Assembly (NCBI RefSeq): GCF_900156575.1
Contig: NZ_FTNY01000003.1
Coordinates: 620,001-684,000, forward strand
Direction: 5' to 3'
Length of the DNA stretch: 64,000 nt
Source: Chryseobacterium shigense
GTDB lineage: Bacteria > Bacteroidota > Bacteroidia > Flavobacteriales > Weeksellaceae
The position numbers were made by a program, and so were the translations under genes. The first letter of the stretch is position 1. Every line of letters starts with the position of its first letter. The notes beneath the pieces are model-generated. The model made no database searches, was not told the DNA's origin, and saw nothing but the letters and a program-made list of their open reading frames with translations. Below are positions 1 to 8,714 of the stretch, one piece after another.

Positions 1-539
1 AATAAAACTACTACAACTTCACTTTTAGCAAAAAAAACAAAACAAACCGTACGTTTTCAGTTGAGAGAAATAGCGAGAACCAACGCTAAAGTTCCACGAT
101 CTGCGACCGTCATAAAAACAAGATCATCTAAGGAAAACGCAATATTAAAAATGCAATTTTCCTGTGGGATGGTAATTTCAACTTCACACACTAGCCTGCA
201 AAAAAAACACACAAAATCGGTAACGAATTTCTCGCAATTTTATGCTTGTTTATTAGGGGAGAAAGCACTTTCTGTAGCAGGTAACTACTTTATTTATACC
301 TACAACAACTGCGTGCAGGACTTCGCTGACTATGCACTGTTCTCTAGACCACCAACAATTTTTTTTCCATCCTTCTCCAAAACACATGGAGTAGAAACCG
401 CCTAGATTCACTTTGCAGTTTTCAGTCGGTAGTTTTAATTTTCAGTCATTGTGAGTATAGAGGCAACCTGATCGTCGCTCTGATATTCAGAAACTTATGA
501 CTTTATTACAATTAATACATTATTAAAAATCATTTAATT
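1..539. other. Left-edge stretch without a convincing gene
   Basis: A plus-strand frame is open from base 1 to a stop near 405 (TTG-initiated version 61-405, 114 aa). The translation has no signal peptide, domain or typical codon pattern, so I do not call it a gene, although the tail of a gene starting left of the window cannot be excluded. Bases 406-539 are AT-rich and form the upstream region of the gene at 540. Confidence 0.35.
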
Positions 540-1016
540 ATGAAAAAATTACTTTACACAGCAGCATTAGTCCTTTCTGGGTTTGCTTCCAAAGCACAAG
601 TGGGTATTGGCACAGTCACTCCAGACGCATCTTCGATGCTTCATATAGTAGGAAACCCATTATTATTTCCTAGAATTAGTGGAACTACGTCTTTTTTATC
701 ACCAACAGACGGTATTGTGTTTTATGACACCACAGCCAATAGTTTACAAGTATCACGCAGTAACGATAAATGGTTTAACCTCCTAGCAGGTACTGAAATT
801 ACTGAAACAGCTGGCGCTGCTCTTGCGAATGGTAATGTTGGTATTGGCACTTCCAATCCTGATGGTAATGCTGCGTTAGACGTTGCTACAAAAGGGATTA
901 TATTGCCAATCCTGGCTAGCGACCCTACAGGTGTTGCAGGGATGATGTATTACAACTCAACATCTGATGATGTGAAAATATTTACCACTAGCTGGATTAC
1001 ATTAAATAAATTTTAA
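540..1016 (+). CDS. Secreted GIGT-repeat surface protein
   Basis: 158 aa with a Sec signal peptide (about residues 1-19, ending in SKAQ). The mature protein starts directly with VGIGTVTPDASSMLHI, and a second copy (VGIGTSNPDGNAALDV) sits near residue 100. This VGIGT-x-x-P-x-x-x-x-L-D/H-I motif is widespread at the start of Bacteroidetes surface or tail-fibre-like proteins, where it seems to mark a beta-structured shaft. There is no T9SS tail and no enzymatic motif. It is followed after 10 nt by another GIGT protein on the same strand, so the two are probably co-transcribed. The function is unknown; an adhesive or structural surface role is inferred. Confidence 0.75.
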   Translation: MKKLLYTAALVLSGFASKAQVGIGTVTPDASSMLHIVGNPLLFPRISGTTSFLSPTDGIVFYDTTANSLQVSRSNDKWFNLLAGTEITETAGAALANGNVGIGTSNPDGNAALDVATKGIILPILASDPTGVAGMMYYNSTSDDVKIFTTSWITLNKF

Positions 1017-1026
1017 TTAAAACAAA

Positions 1027-2280
1027 ATGAAACATATACAGTTTTTTATTTTATTACTTATTGCAAATCTAAGTTTTGGACAAGTAGGTATTGGTACAGC
1101 CACTCCAAATGCAAATTCTAGTTTAGAGATCAGTAGTTCTTCTAAAGGGGTTAAGTTTGTAAGTTTGGCGACTGCTCCAGTTTCTTCTCCTGCTAAAGGA
1201 TTAACGTATTATGATACTACGCTGCAATGCTTACGTACTAATTTCGGAACACCAGCTGCTCCACTTTGGAAATGTATGGGGGCTGTTGAGACACCACCTG
1301 TTATTGGCGCTTTAGATTGTACCAATGCAGTTGTCAGTAATTATAATTTTATTCCTGGAAAATTATATACAGGCGGAACAGTTACCGTAAATTATACAGG
1401 TGGAAACGGTGGTGCTTACCCTGCAACATCTGTTAACAGTTTAGTTGGTTCTAATGGAGGTACTACGGGGCTTACTGCAACCCTTCCAGCAGGAACCTTG
1501 GCAGTTGGTGCTGGTTCTTTAGTATTTACAATATCGGGAACACCAAATATAGGTTCTGTTGCTACGTTTCCCATCACTGTTGGAGGACAAACCTGTTCTT
1601 TTACTTTACAAACTTGTGGTGCTTATTTAGGTGCAGGACAAACCTCTTGGAAAAATTTCATGTGCCATAACCTTGGGGCAGACTATACAAAAGATCCTAA
1701 TATCCTAATAGCTGCAACACAACAAATACACGGTAACTACTACCAGTGGGGTAGAGTTGCGCCAGTTGCTACACAGACGGCTATTATTGGTACTTGGAAT
1801 ACAACTGTTCCCGCTAGTACTTCATTGAATGATGCTACCAAAACAGCCAATGACCCATGCCCAGCAGGATTTAGAGTACCTACAGTAGCGCAATGGCAGA
1901 ATGTGATAGGAAATATAGCGGGTGATCCACCAGCTGGTACATTTCACAACACGCCAATTAATGTTTCTGCCAATGATTTTGGGAGTTTTACTCCTTTAGG
2001 CTTTTCTTCAGCTTTAACGTACAGAACAGGTGGTATAGTAACCTTGACATTACCAGCTGCTGGCCTTCGTAATCCTGCTAATGGATCCTTAGTTAACCGT
2101 GATGCCTCTGGTATTTATATGAGTTCTACAAATGGTTCAGGTAATAATGCACGTAAGTTTAATTTTGTAAGAGATAGAAATACTGGTTCAGCTCCTTATG
2201 GTGTTGGTCCTTATCAACTTACTAATGGTATTGACGTAAGTCGTGCCTCTGGATACGTTGTGCGTTGCATCAAAGAATAA
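1027..2280 (+). CDS. Secreted GIGT protein with C-terminal FISUMP-like domain
   Basis: 417 aa. A signal peptide (about residues 1-18, ending SFG) is followed by VGIGTATPNANSSLEI. Residues about 95-195 are Thr/Gly-rich with two Cys and resemble an Ig-like/adhesin segment. The C-terminal ~220 residues carry hallmarks of the Fibrobacter succinogenes major paralogous domain: MCHNLGAD, YYQWGR, DPCPAGFRVPT, and a C-terminal GYVVRCIK. This domain is common in exported Bacteroidetes proteins and its function is poorly known. It is second in the apparent operon and is followed by a strong terminator at 2405. Confidence 0.8.
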   Translation: MKHIQFFILLLIANLSFGQVGIGTATPNANSSLEISSSSKGVKFVSLATAPVSSPAKGLTYYDTTLQCLRTNFGTPAAPLWKCMGAVETPPVIGALDCTNAVVSNYNFIPGKLYTGGTVTVNYTGGNGGAYPATSVNSLVGSNGGTTGLTATLPAGTLAVGAGSLVFTISGTPNIGSVATFPITVGGQTCSFTLQTCGAYLGAGQTSWKNFMCHNLGADYTKDPNILIAATQQIHGNYYQWGRVAPVATQTAIIGTWNTTVPASTSLNDATKTANDPCPAGFRVPTVAQWQNVIGNIAGDPPAGTFHNTPINVSANDFGSFTPLGFSSALTYRTGGIVTLTLPAAGLRNPANGSLVNRDASGIYMSSTNGSGNNARKFNFVRDRNTGSAPYGVGPYQLTNGIDVSRASGYVVRCIKE

Positions 2281-2404
2281 TCACTTATTTTTGCATTGAG
2301 CTTGTTGAAGAGGTGTCTATTTATACTATTTAAGTTTGATTATATAGTAACACCGCAGCTCGTACTCAACTTGATGCAGTAAGAGGTAAGTTTTTTAAAA
2401 TTTT

Positions 2405-2442
2405 AAGACCCCTGCTCCTAATAAGAGCAGGGGTCTTTTTTT
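2405..2442 (+). terminator. Rho-independent terminator
   Basis: A perfect 13-bp stem (AAGACCCCTGCTC / GAGCAGGGGTCTT) with a 7-nt loop is followed by a T run. It lies 125 nt after the stop of the FISUMP-like gene and closes the 540-2280 operon. Confidence 0.9.
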
Positions 2443-2514
2443 AAGATAGATACAGCCTTGAGCTTATACTTAAAAAGAAAGACCATTGCACAAGTACCAA
2501 CAATCAATTTAGGT

Positions 2515-2725
2515 TTATATTTTGAGTATGCATTTTTGCAATACCTTTATATCAGGAAGTACTCCAGGTAAAAATATTCTGCGTAAGCCAACTCCAGGCT
2601 TCAATATTCTTATCCTCAAATTTCCCTCCAATGGTTTGTATAAACATAATTGCAAACAGGATTGAAGCGGCTGCAAACCAAGGTTTTGAAAGTTTCCTTT
2701 TTGCTTTTTCAAAAGATGTTTTCAT
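2515..2725 (-). pseudogene. Frameshifted small membrane protein remnant
   Basis: An ATG at 2725 opens a 57-codon frame (MKTSFEKAKRKLSKPWFAAA..., a hydrophobic helix, then TIGGKFEDKNIEAWSWLTQNIF) that ends at 2552. The residues after NIF are short and unlike the rest. Another minus frame runs on to 2515 and gives FLPGVLPDIKVLQ. The first 50 residues look like a genuine basic-hydrophobic membrane protein N-terminus, so I read this as a gene truncated or frameshifted near base 2570. Its ATG overlaps the stop of the upstream remnant (ATGA), implying former translational coupling. Confidence 0.5.
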
Positions 2726-2934
2726 TGTTTTAAAGTATTTATACTACCAGACCTCGTTAAATGCTTACATGGTATTGATGTTGGAGACAATAATTCAGCA
2801 TTATCACTGCTTTCGCGTTTCTTAAATTGATAAGTCAGCGCTGTTACCTTATGTTGCGACATCAAACTTAGCCTTCCAATTTCATCTGGTAAAGATGTAG
2901 CACCTTCATCCAGAACAGTTAAAAAATAGTAACA
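2722..2934 (-). pseudogene. 5'-truncated remnant of an upstream coupled gene
   Basis: The minus frame from 2934 to the TGA at 2722-2724 has no start codon in its first part and reads LTVLDEGATSLPDEIGRL..., ending LTRSGSINTLKQ. A stop lies just upstream (2935-2937). The TGA shares bases with the ATG of the next remnant, which is typical operon packing. I do not recognise the family. The pair looks like the tail of an otherwise deleted operon. Confidence 0.4.
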
Positions 2935-3288
2935 TCAAACATATTAATAAGTACTTCATATTTATTAAATTATTGTTTTTGTATTTACTTTGCAAAATTA
3001 CAGAAAACCTCAAAAAACGATAAATAATTTAGTTAAAAATCATAAAAAGCTAACAAACCTTGCTAGCTTTGAAGACCTCCCCTTTTTATGATACTTTGTT
3101 TATTATATGGGATTAAGAGAAAATAAATATAAAGCAAATGACTATAATACGATCACTTATAAAATCTCAAAAAGCTAGGAATATTTTAATTATCAAAATA
3201 ACTCTTAGTTTTCAGCAACTTACAATCATAACTAAAATAAACTTTTGATTAAAAAAACTTTCGATTATGAAATTTATCAAGCTGATGA
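2935..3288. other. AT-rich intergenic stretch with hairpin and repeat core
   Basis: There is no gene. A hairpin at about 3047-3071 (AAAGCTA ... TAGCTTT) is followed on the minus strand by a T-rich run and could terminate minus-strand transcription. Bases 3009-3021 read CTCAAAAAACGAT, the 13-bp core of a direct repeat found again at 57650 and 58665. Confidence 0.4.
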
Positions 3289-3321
3289 TTGAATTTTTAG
3301 TTTGATTTTGCAGTACTTTTG
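3289..3321 (+). promoter_or_regulatory. Candidate Bacteroidetes promoter, possibly leaderless
   Basis: TACTTTTG at 3314-3321 matches the -7 consensus TAnnTTTG, and TTG at 3289-3291 lies 22 nt upstream as a possible -33. Only 4 nt separate the -7 box from the haemoglobin ATG at 3326, so the transcript would start at or next to the start codon. Confidence 0.55.
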
Positions 3322-3325
3322 AAAG

Positions 3326-3706
3326 ATGAAAAAATTGGAATCAAGAGAAGATATTGAACATCTTGTTAATTCATTTTATGCTAAAGTGGTTAAAGATGAG
3401 GTCATTGGATTTTTCTTTAACGAAGTTGCGAAAGTAGATTGGGACAAGCATCTTCCGAAAATGTATTCATTCTGGGAATCTATCCTGTTTGGACAGATGA
3501 GCTATAAAGGAAATCCTATGGGCGTTCATTTTCCAATCAACGAGATCCAGGCTATGGAGCAAAAGCACTTTGATCGTTGGCTTGAACTCTGGAGAACAAC
3601 GATTGAAGATAATTTTGCCGGAGAAAATGCGGAAATGGCCATTTACAAATCCGAAAACATTGCCAAGCTGATGGCTTTTAAAATGGAGCTTGCAAGGAGG
3701 CTATAG
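3326..3706 (+). CDS. Group III truncated haemoglobin
   Basis: 126 aa, the usual length for a group III (2/2) truncated haemoglobin. Family signatures: an N-terminal helix with NSFYAKV, a central MYSFWESILFG, GVHF, and the proximal-His helix KHFDRWLELW. These are cytoplasmic haem proteins that bind O2 or NO; a role in NO handling or microaerobic redox chemistry is usual but not proven. The gene stands alone between divergent or unrelated neighbours and has its own promoter. The start at 3326 is the only ATG that gives the full globin helix A. Confidence 0.9.
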   Translation: MKKLESREDIEHLVNSFYAKVVKDEVIGFFFNEVAKVDWDKHLPKMYSFWESILFGQMSYKGNPMGVHFPINEIQAMEQKHFDRWLELWRTTIEDNFAGENAEMAIYKSENIAKLMAFKMELARRL

Positions 3707-3756
3707 CCCGGGTTTGGTTATGTAGCCCGGGCTGCAGGATTTTGCTTTAAAATTAA

Positions 3757-4827
3757 TTATGGGACAATGACGGTAAAGATATAGGCCGCCAGATTCACTA
3801 ATAAAACAGTTCCATACAGGATATTGGTTTTCCCACGGCTTAACGAGAGCATTACAATAAATACCGATAGTGATAGAAGGATAATATCTTTCTTGTCAAG
3901 TCCAAGGACTAATGGAATATCATACATAATACAAACCGTAGATACCGCCGGAATCGTCAGTCCAATACTTGCCAGTGCAGATCCTAACGCCAGATTTAAA
4001 CTGGATTGTATCTGATTGCTTCTCGCAGCACGTATCGCAGCCACTCCCTCAGGAAGAAGTACCACTCCCGCAATAATGACCCCAACCAAAGATTTAGGAG
4101 CACCTATGCTCTGTACCATGCCTTCTATAGTCCCGGAAAGACCTTTGGCCATCAAGACTACAATCACCAGACAAACCACCAGAAAACCAAAGCTTATCAG
4201 CGTTTTATTCAATGAAGGAATATAATGTTCTTCAGGATGTTCATCAGGAACGATAAAGTAGCTTCTGTGGCGTACAGTCTGTACCATCAGGAAGACTCCA
4301 TAGATCACAAGACAGGCGATTGAAATAAATATAAGCTGAGCTTCATTATAGAAAGGTCCGTTGACGCTTGAAGTAAAATTAGGAAGAACCAGCGTAAGCA
4401 CCAGAATTGAAACAATACTTACCAAATAGGTTGTAGCAGAAGTCCTTGCAAAGAACTGTTCATGATATTTAACGCCACCTACGAGGATACAAATCCCCAA
4501 AATCCCGTTAAGAATGATCATGACGGCAGCAAAAACAGTATCTCTGGCCAGCGTGATCGCCTGATCTCCGCCGGCGACCATGAGTGAGATAATCAGCGCT
4601 ACTTCAATGATGGTGATACACAGTGCCAGAATAATCGTTCCAAACGGCTCTCCTACTTTATGAGCGACCACTTCTGCGTGATGCACGGCGGACAGGACAC
4701 TTCCGGTAAGCAGAAGCCCTGCAATAATATCATAAACAACTCCGCTGCCCATCAGGCCGGAAAAATAATATCCCACTGCCAAAACGGGGAAGATATACGT
4801 ATAGTGTAAAAATTCTTTTAATTTCAT
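3757..4827 (-). CDS. ChaA-type calcium/cation:proton antiporter
   Basis: 356 aa, 11 or so hydrophobic segments. Two related halves each carry the acidic Ca2+/H+ exchanger motif: HHAEVVAHKVGEPFGTIILA with an acidic helix (IIEVALI) near residue 60-85, and GVVLLPEGVAAIRAARSN near residue 255. This matches the ChaA (CaCA superfamily) family. It is expected to expel Ca2+ or Na+/K+ across the inner membrane in exchange for protons. It is monocistronic here, separated from the haemoglobin by a 50-nt convergent gap. Confidence 0.85.
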   Translation of the reverse strand: MKLKEFLHYTYIFPVLAVGYYFSGLMGSGVVYDIIAGLLLTGSVLSAVHHAEVVAHKVGEPFGTIILALCITIIEVALIISLMVAGGDQAITLARDTVFAAVMIILNGILGICILVGGVKYHEQFFARTSATTYLVSIVSILVLTLVLPNFTSSVNGPFYNEAQLIFISIACLVIYGVFLMVQTVRHRSYFIVPDEHPEEHYIPSLNKTLISFGFLVVCLVIVVLMAKGLSGTIEGMVQSIGAPKSLVGVIIAGVVLLPEGVAAIRAARSNQIQSSLNLALGSALASIGLTIPAVSTVCIMYDIPLVLGLDKKDIILLSLSVFIVMLSLSRGKTNILYGTVLLVNLAAYIFTVIVP

Positions 4828-5034
4828 AAAGTGTCAACAAAATACAAAAAATCTATGAAATTTGAAATATCAAAAGAAAATATTAATAATATTTTAATCT
4901 GATAAATCAAGGAAATCAGAAATTTCTAAGAGAAAACTCATTGATATCCGGAGGACAGCGGTCGTCACTTTGCATTATTTAAACTCAACTTCATTAATTT
5001 ATTATTACCGGAGCAGATCGTGGATCCGACGATT

Positions 5035-5048
5035 AACTTCCAGCCTCC
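5035..5048. repeat. Copy of interspersed intergenic repeat AACTTCCAGCCTCC
   Basis: The 14-mer recurs exactly at 60898-60911, also directly next to the end of a minus-strand gene. It lies in the 240-nt gap between the antiporter and the DUF6122 gene; the rest of this gap shows nothing recognisable. Confidence 0.5.
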
Positions 5049-5067
5049 TGCTTTCAGTTTTCGTCTC

Positions 5068-5406
5068 TCAATGAATCCACAGGTTGAAGTCCAGAAAATC
5101 CGTCAGCATATGGAACAAAAGACCGATGGCTACAATTCTGATATTTCCTTTAAAAAATAGCAGCAAAAAATACACCGCAATGGCATAATAGGAATGTAAA
5201 ATATGAAAACCTATACTGTTCCTTGAGGGGTCAAAAACAGGATTGGCAAAAATATGATCCAGATCTACCAGCATAGTGGCCAGCATAATAAGATAGGCTT
5301 TTTTCCATTCTTTGCGGAAAAAGATCAAGGCAATGAATACCGGAAAAACCAGATGTAAGAAATAATGGGTGCCTGTTTTCAGTAATGCAATTTCAGATAA
5401 AGTCAT
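5068..5406 (-). CDS. DUF6122-like small membrane protein
   Basis: 112 aa with four predicted membrane helices. Conserved polar residues sit between helices: THYFLHL near residue 13, LVDLDHIFANPVFDP near 47, FHILHSYY near 68 and FHMLTDFLDF near 98. The LDHI...HxLH...HxLxD pattern resembles the DUF6122 family and, more distantly, YdjM-type membrane metal-dependent hydrolases. The enzymatic activity is inferred only. It may be the last gene of the operon starting at 9383 (34-nt gap). Confidence 0.65.
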   Translation of the reverse strand: MTLSEIALLKTGTHYFLHLVFPVFIALIFFRKEWKKAYLIMLATMLVDLDHIFANPVFDPSRNSIGFHILHSYYAIAVYFLLLFFKGNIRIVAIGLLFHMLTDFLDFNLWIH

Positions 5407-5440
5407 TAATAATCAGTCAATTTTTAGGATTACAGATCTT

Positions 5441-6679
5441 TTACCATCTTAGGATGAGAGGAAGTTTTCCTTCTTTAGCTTTGATCTTAACCCAATAGTT
5501 CTGTGCTTTATTTCCGTAAAAAATATATTCTATGTCAGAAAGTACCTTTTTTTCCCTATTCGTTAAAGTACTTAAAGAAGAGAGCAGCAACGGACTGTTT
5601 TTGATGAAGATGTAATTGCCTGTACGCTTAGGGGATAAAGATATCGGTTTTCTGGTAGATTTGATGATAAATCCTCCATGACTTCTATCAATATGGTTAG
5701 GCTGAAAAGGAATCGCAGTGAATTGATTCTGGGCATTGATCCATTTTTTATGCTGAAAATACACCCCTGCCTTTTCGGGAACCTGACTCTGAAGATCAAT
5801 AATATAATTAGGCTGGATGATCTTCTGAACGGTCTTTTTCTCTATTTCATTAAAATTATCGTCATAGCCATAACTGATGATGGTATCATTGACCAGCTCA
5901 AGATCAGCCGTTGCTTTACAATAATTAATCTGCGCTGAATCTATGAGGTTTTTATCTAAAAAGTGAGCGTAATTTTTTACATTACGGGCATCTAATTCTA
6001 TTTCTAAAAAGTGATTTCTCTTCTGGACTTCATCAATAACAGAAGCTAAAATTCCGGTGTCTGCTGTATTCTTTATCTCAATTTCATCTGCTTTCAACTC
6101 AATGGAAAAATTTTGAATTTTCTGACCTGAAATGAAAGAAATACTACCTGTACTATGCGTGATCAACTGATCTGCATTCAATTTATTTTTTTCGAAGGAT
6201 GCAAAGAGCGCTTTATTTATATTTTCAAAAGCCGTAACGGAAGTTCCTATAATAGCTTTTTCGCCTTCTGTTTTAATGAAAATCTGTTCTTTCCGGAAGA
6301 GGTTTTTCCCTTCGGAGATAAACTGATGACTTTTTAAAAAAGCCGAAAATTTTTGCGGATCTTTGAGTTCAACCACGCTGTACCATTCTGAAAACCTGGT
6401 GTCTTTGAGGTGGAAGATCTGTAAAAAGTCTGGAATTCTGATTCCGGAGTCTTTTAATGAAATCTCTTTGTTATCTTTTGTTTTGCTTCCCGACCATTTT
6501 GATGGATGGGCTATCAAGTTTGAAATATATTGTCTCGTTAATTTTTTCACATCAATTAAAACAACGACATCTGCATTCTCAGGAATGTATTGTAATGTTT
6601 TGTCTTGACGAAAAAAAACAAGATAGAACGCAGCTGCGAGTACAAGAATTAACGGGACAATAAGTTTCTTTTTATTCAT
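5441..6679 (-). CDS. Membrane-anchored exported protein, paralogue of its neighbour
   Basis: 412 aa with an N-terminal uncleaved signal or anchor (LIVPLILVLAAAFYLVFF). The start of the mature part, YIPENADVVVLIDVKKL, and a segment near residue 95 (WYSVVELKDPQKFSAFLKS) parallel the protein encoded just upstream, so the two are likely diverged paralogues. The fold resembles DUF4836-type exported Bacteroidetes proteins, but I cannot confirm membership. Its ATG directly abuts the stop codon of the upstream gene. The function is unknown, probably in the periplasm. Confidence 0.6.
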   Translation of the reverse strand: MNKKKLIVPLILVLAAAFYLVFFRQDKTLQYIPENADVVVLIDVKKLTRQYISNLIAHPSKWSGSKTKDNKEISLKDSGIRIPDFLQIFHLKDTRFSEWYSVVELKDPQKFSAFLKSHQFISEGKNLFRKEQIFIKTEGEKAIIGTSVTAFENINKALFASFEKNKLNADQLITHSTGSISFISGQKIQNFSIELKADEIEIKNTADTGILASVIDEVQKRNHFLEIELDARNVKNYAHFLDKNLIDSAQINYCKATADLELVNDTIISYGYDDNFNEIEKKTVQKIIQPNYIIDLQSQVPEKAGVYFQHKKWINAQNQFTAIPFQPNHIDRSHGGFIIKSTRKPISLSPKRTGNYIFIKNSPLLLSSLSTLTNREKKVLSDIEYIFYGNKAQNYWVKIKAKEGKLPLILRW

Positions 6680-8698
6680 CTAGAGAATTTGAGGCTTTTT
6701 TTCTGATTCTTTAATTTTAAAAATCTCATCAAACAGATCAAAGAAATACATTAGACTGTTTTCCGAAGAATTTTTGATGTTATAGTCTAATTCTGTTTCC
6801 AAACTTTCTCCTTTCACTTCAGTCTTGAAATAGACTTCCCCGACATTTTTTCTGAACAGATCCAATGTTTTTCTTTCAGAAGGTGTTTTGAATTCTTTCT
6901 CCAAACCGATCAGAAGTTTCTGCATATCCAGTCTTCCGGACAATGGATACCTAGAAGAATCTTTAGCCCATTGTTTGGAGATATCCGATTGATTTTGCGG
7001 GTTTATATTGTCTGTAGAACTTGTCAGATAAACAATCCCGTCCTTTACCGTCATGTACAGTTGATCCATATAACCCCCTCCTTTCTCATCTTTAAATGAG
7101 TAAAAGTTGCCGATTTTTGAGAATTTCTTCGACAAATGTTTATTAGTCGCCATTACATTGAAAACACGGTTCCAGTAGCCTTCATTTTCTGTTGCAAAAG
7201 CAAATGTGAAATTAGGAACGGCCACATCTTTCGTTTTCTTTACTTCTTTTTCATTGTAGTCATCATCATATTCGTAGTCTGTATAATCTACCTTTTTAGA
7301 TTTTAGCTCATTCAGAACAAAGATTCCGTTTCCTGGTGCTATTTTAGTGATCGCCTCTTCATCCAGAACAATTTTCATGGTTTCCATCATCAGTTCCATC
7401 TCTTTTTTATATTCCCCGTCTCCTGTGTCCTGTAGGAGGCTGTACATCATATCAAAAGATTTTGCACCATTGACATTCATTACGTAGTATCCAATGCTTT
7501 TTTCATTAATCAGCTCTGCCAGTTTTTTATTTTTCTTTCCCTTATAAACGGATGAAATTGTTTTCTGAATCTCTGAATTTTTGTGCTGATAATTGTTGAC
7601 CAGCTTTACCTTGTCTTTGTCAAAGTATAAATTGTAGTACGAATTGGAATCATAGGCATTTCTAAAAAACTGTCCAAATTGAAACTGCTTCATCATTTTT
7701 CCATAGATTCCGTCATTCACCATTCTTCCGTAATCTGTGTACACGAAAGCATCAGAATCGGGATCCCTGAAGTTGAGCATTGCTTTTGGAACTTCAAGTT
7801 CAAGGTTCGAGCTGAAATACTGATCAAAACGATCTTCTGCTATCTTCTTTACAATTTTGAAATTTTCAATATTCATAGAGTCCAGCTCCTTCTGATACGC
7901 AGTATCTACTTCAGCTTCTGCATATTCCTCTTCCTTAGGATAGACTTCAGCTTCACCATCGGAATGCTGGGTATCTACATTTTCTTTTGGATATTTATGG
8001 TTTTTTTCCAGATATTTGATGTCTTTCTGAATTCTGGTAATTTCCTTATTATTTTCTCTGATGTTGTCTTTCAGATATTTGATCTCATCTTTCAGACTTA
8101 TGATTTCTTCTTTGTAATCGAAAGGTTTTTCCGGCTCTATAGCGTAGGCACTGTCTACAACTACAGCAGCACTGTCGGTAACGGTTGCCACACTGTCTAC
8201 GGCAGCATCAGCCCATATATCCTTATAAGGCTTGGTATAGTTCACCATGCTCAAAACAGCACGGTCATTGTTCCACGCTACAAAAATATTATCGTCTATA
8301 TCCACAAAAGAATAGTTCTTTTTCTTAGAAATTTCCAATCCTTTTTTCTTGGTAGAATTGATGAACTCCTGAAATTTTTCCTTATTGTCTACAATAAAAT
8401 GAGTGGTATAAGTTTGGATAGAGTCATTAAAACTGGCATAATGATACTGTGTCGCGTCATACTTAATTCCCGTCTTGGAATAGTCATTCCATGAAGATTT
8501 CTCTTTGCTTTTTTTACTTAATTCATGCAACAACGGATTCAGCTTTTGCCAATTGACTTTCTGGTTCAGCTGTTTTCCATTGATTTCCATATAAAAGACG
8601 GCATCAACAGGAAGCTTCATGCTTTTTTGTGCAAAAACAAGCATAAAACCCAAAAGTATGAAAGTAATTATTTGTATTTTTAAAAGGATAGATTTCAT
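6680..8698 (-). CDS. Large exported DUF4836-like protein with coiled coil
   Basis: 672 aa, signal peptide ending MLVFAQ. The mature start LPVDAVFYMEINGKQL is like that of the downstream paralogue. Residues about 195-240 form a Lys/Glu-rich coiled coil (SLKDEIKYLKDNIRENNKE...), preceded by an Ala/Val/Asp low-complexity stretch and followed by an acidic segment. There are no catalytic motifs. It is the middle gene of a lipoprotein / large protein / paralogue operon (16-nt and 0-nt junctions). A periplasmic or surface role is inferred. Confidence 0.6.
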   Translation of the reverse strand: MKSILLKIQIITFILLGFMLVFAQKSMKLPVDAVFYMEINGKQLNQKVNWQKLNPLLHELSKKSKEKSSWNDYSKTGIKYDATQYHYASFNDSIQTYTTHFIVDNKEKFQEFINSTKKKGLEISKKKNYSFVDIDDNIFVAWNNDRAVLSMVNYTKPYKDIWADAAVDSVATVTDSAAVVVDSAYAIEPEKPFDYKEEIISLKDEIKYLKDNIRENNKEITRIQKDIKYLEKNHKYPKENVDTQHSDGEAEVYPKEEEYAEAEVDTAYQKELDSMNIENFKIVKKIAEDRFDQYFSSNLELEVPKAMLNFRDPDSDAFVYTDYGRMVNDGIYGKMMKQFQFGQFFRNAYDSNSYYNLYFDKDKVKLVNNYQHKNSEIQKTISSVYKGKKNKKLAELINEKSIGYYVMNVNGAKSFDMMYSLLQDTGDGEYKKEMELMMETMKIVLDEEAITKIAPGNGIFVLNELKSKKVDYTDYEYDDDYNEKEVKKTKDVAVPNFTFAFATENEGYWNRVFNVMATNKHLSKKFSKIGNFYSFKDEKGGGYMDQLYMTVKDGIVYLTSSTDNINPQNQSDISKQWAKDSSRYPLSGRLDMQKLLIGLEKEFKTPSERKTLDLFRKNVGEVYFKTEVKGESLETELDYNIKNSSENSLMYFFDLFDEIFKIKESEKKPQIL

Positions 8699-8714
8699 GG
8701 TTAAGTGTTAGAAT

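Noticed and set aside
61..405. 114-codon plus-strand open frame at the left edge
   Set aside because: TTG start, no domain or signal, unusual residue mix; kept only as a note in the gap entry.
3707..3733. Two TAGCCCGGG copies after the haemoglobin gene
   Set aside because: Short GC-rich repeat with no T run or longer homology; could be chance or a restriction-like palindrome.
7679..8494. 271-codon plus-strand open frame
   Set aside because: Antisense shadow of the 672-aa exported protein; the sense frame has a signal peptide, operon packing and good codon use.
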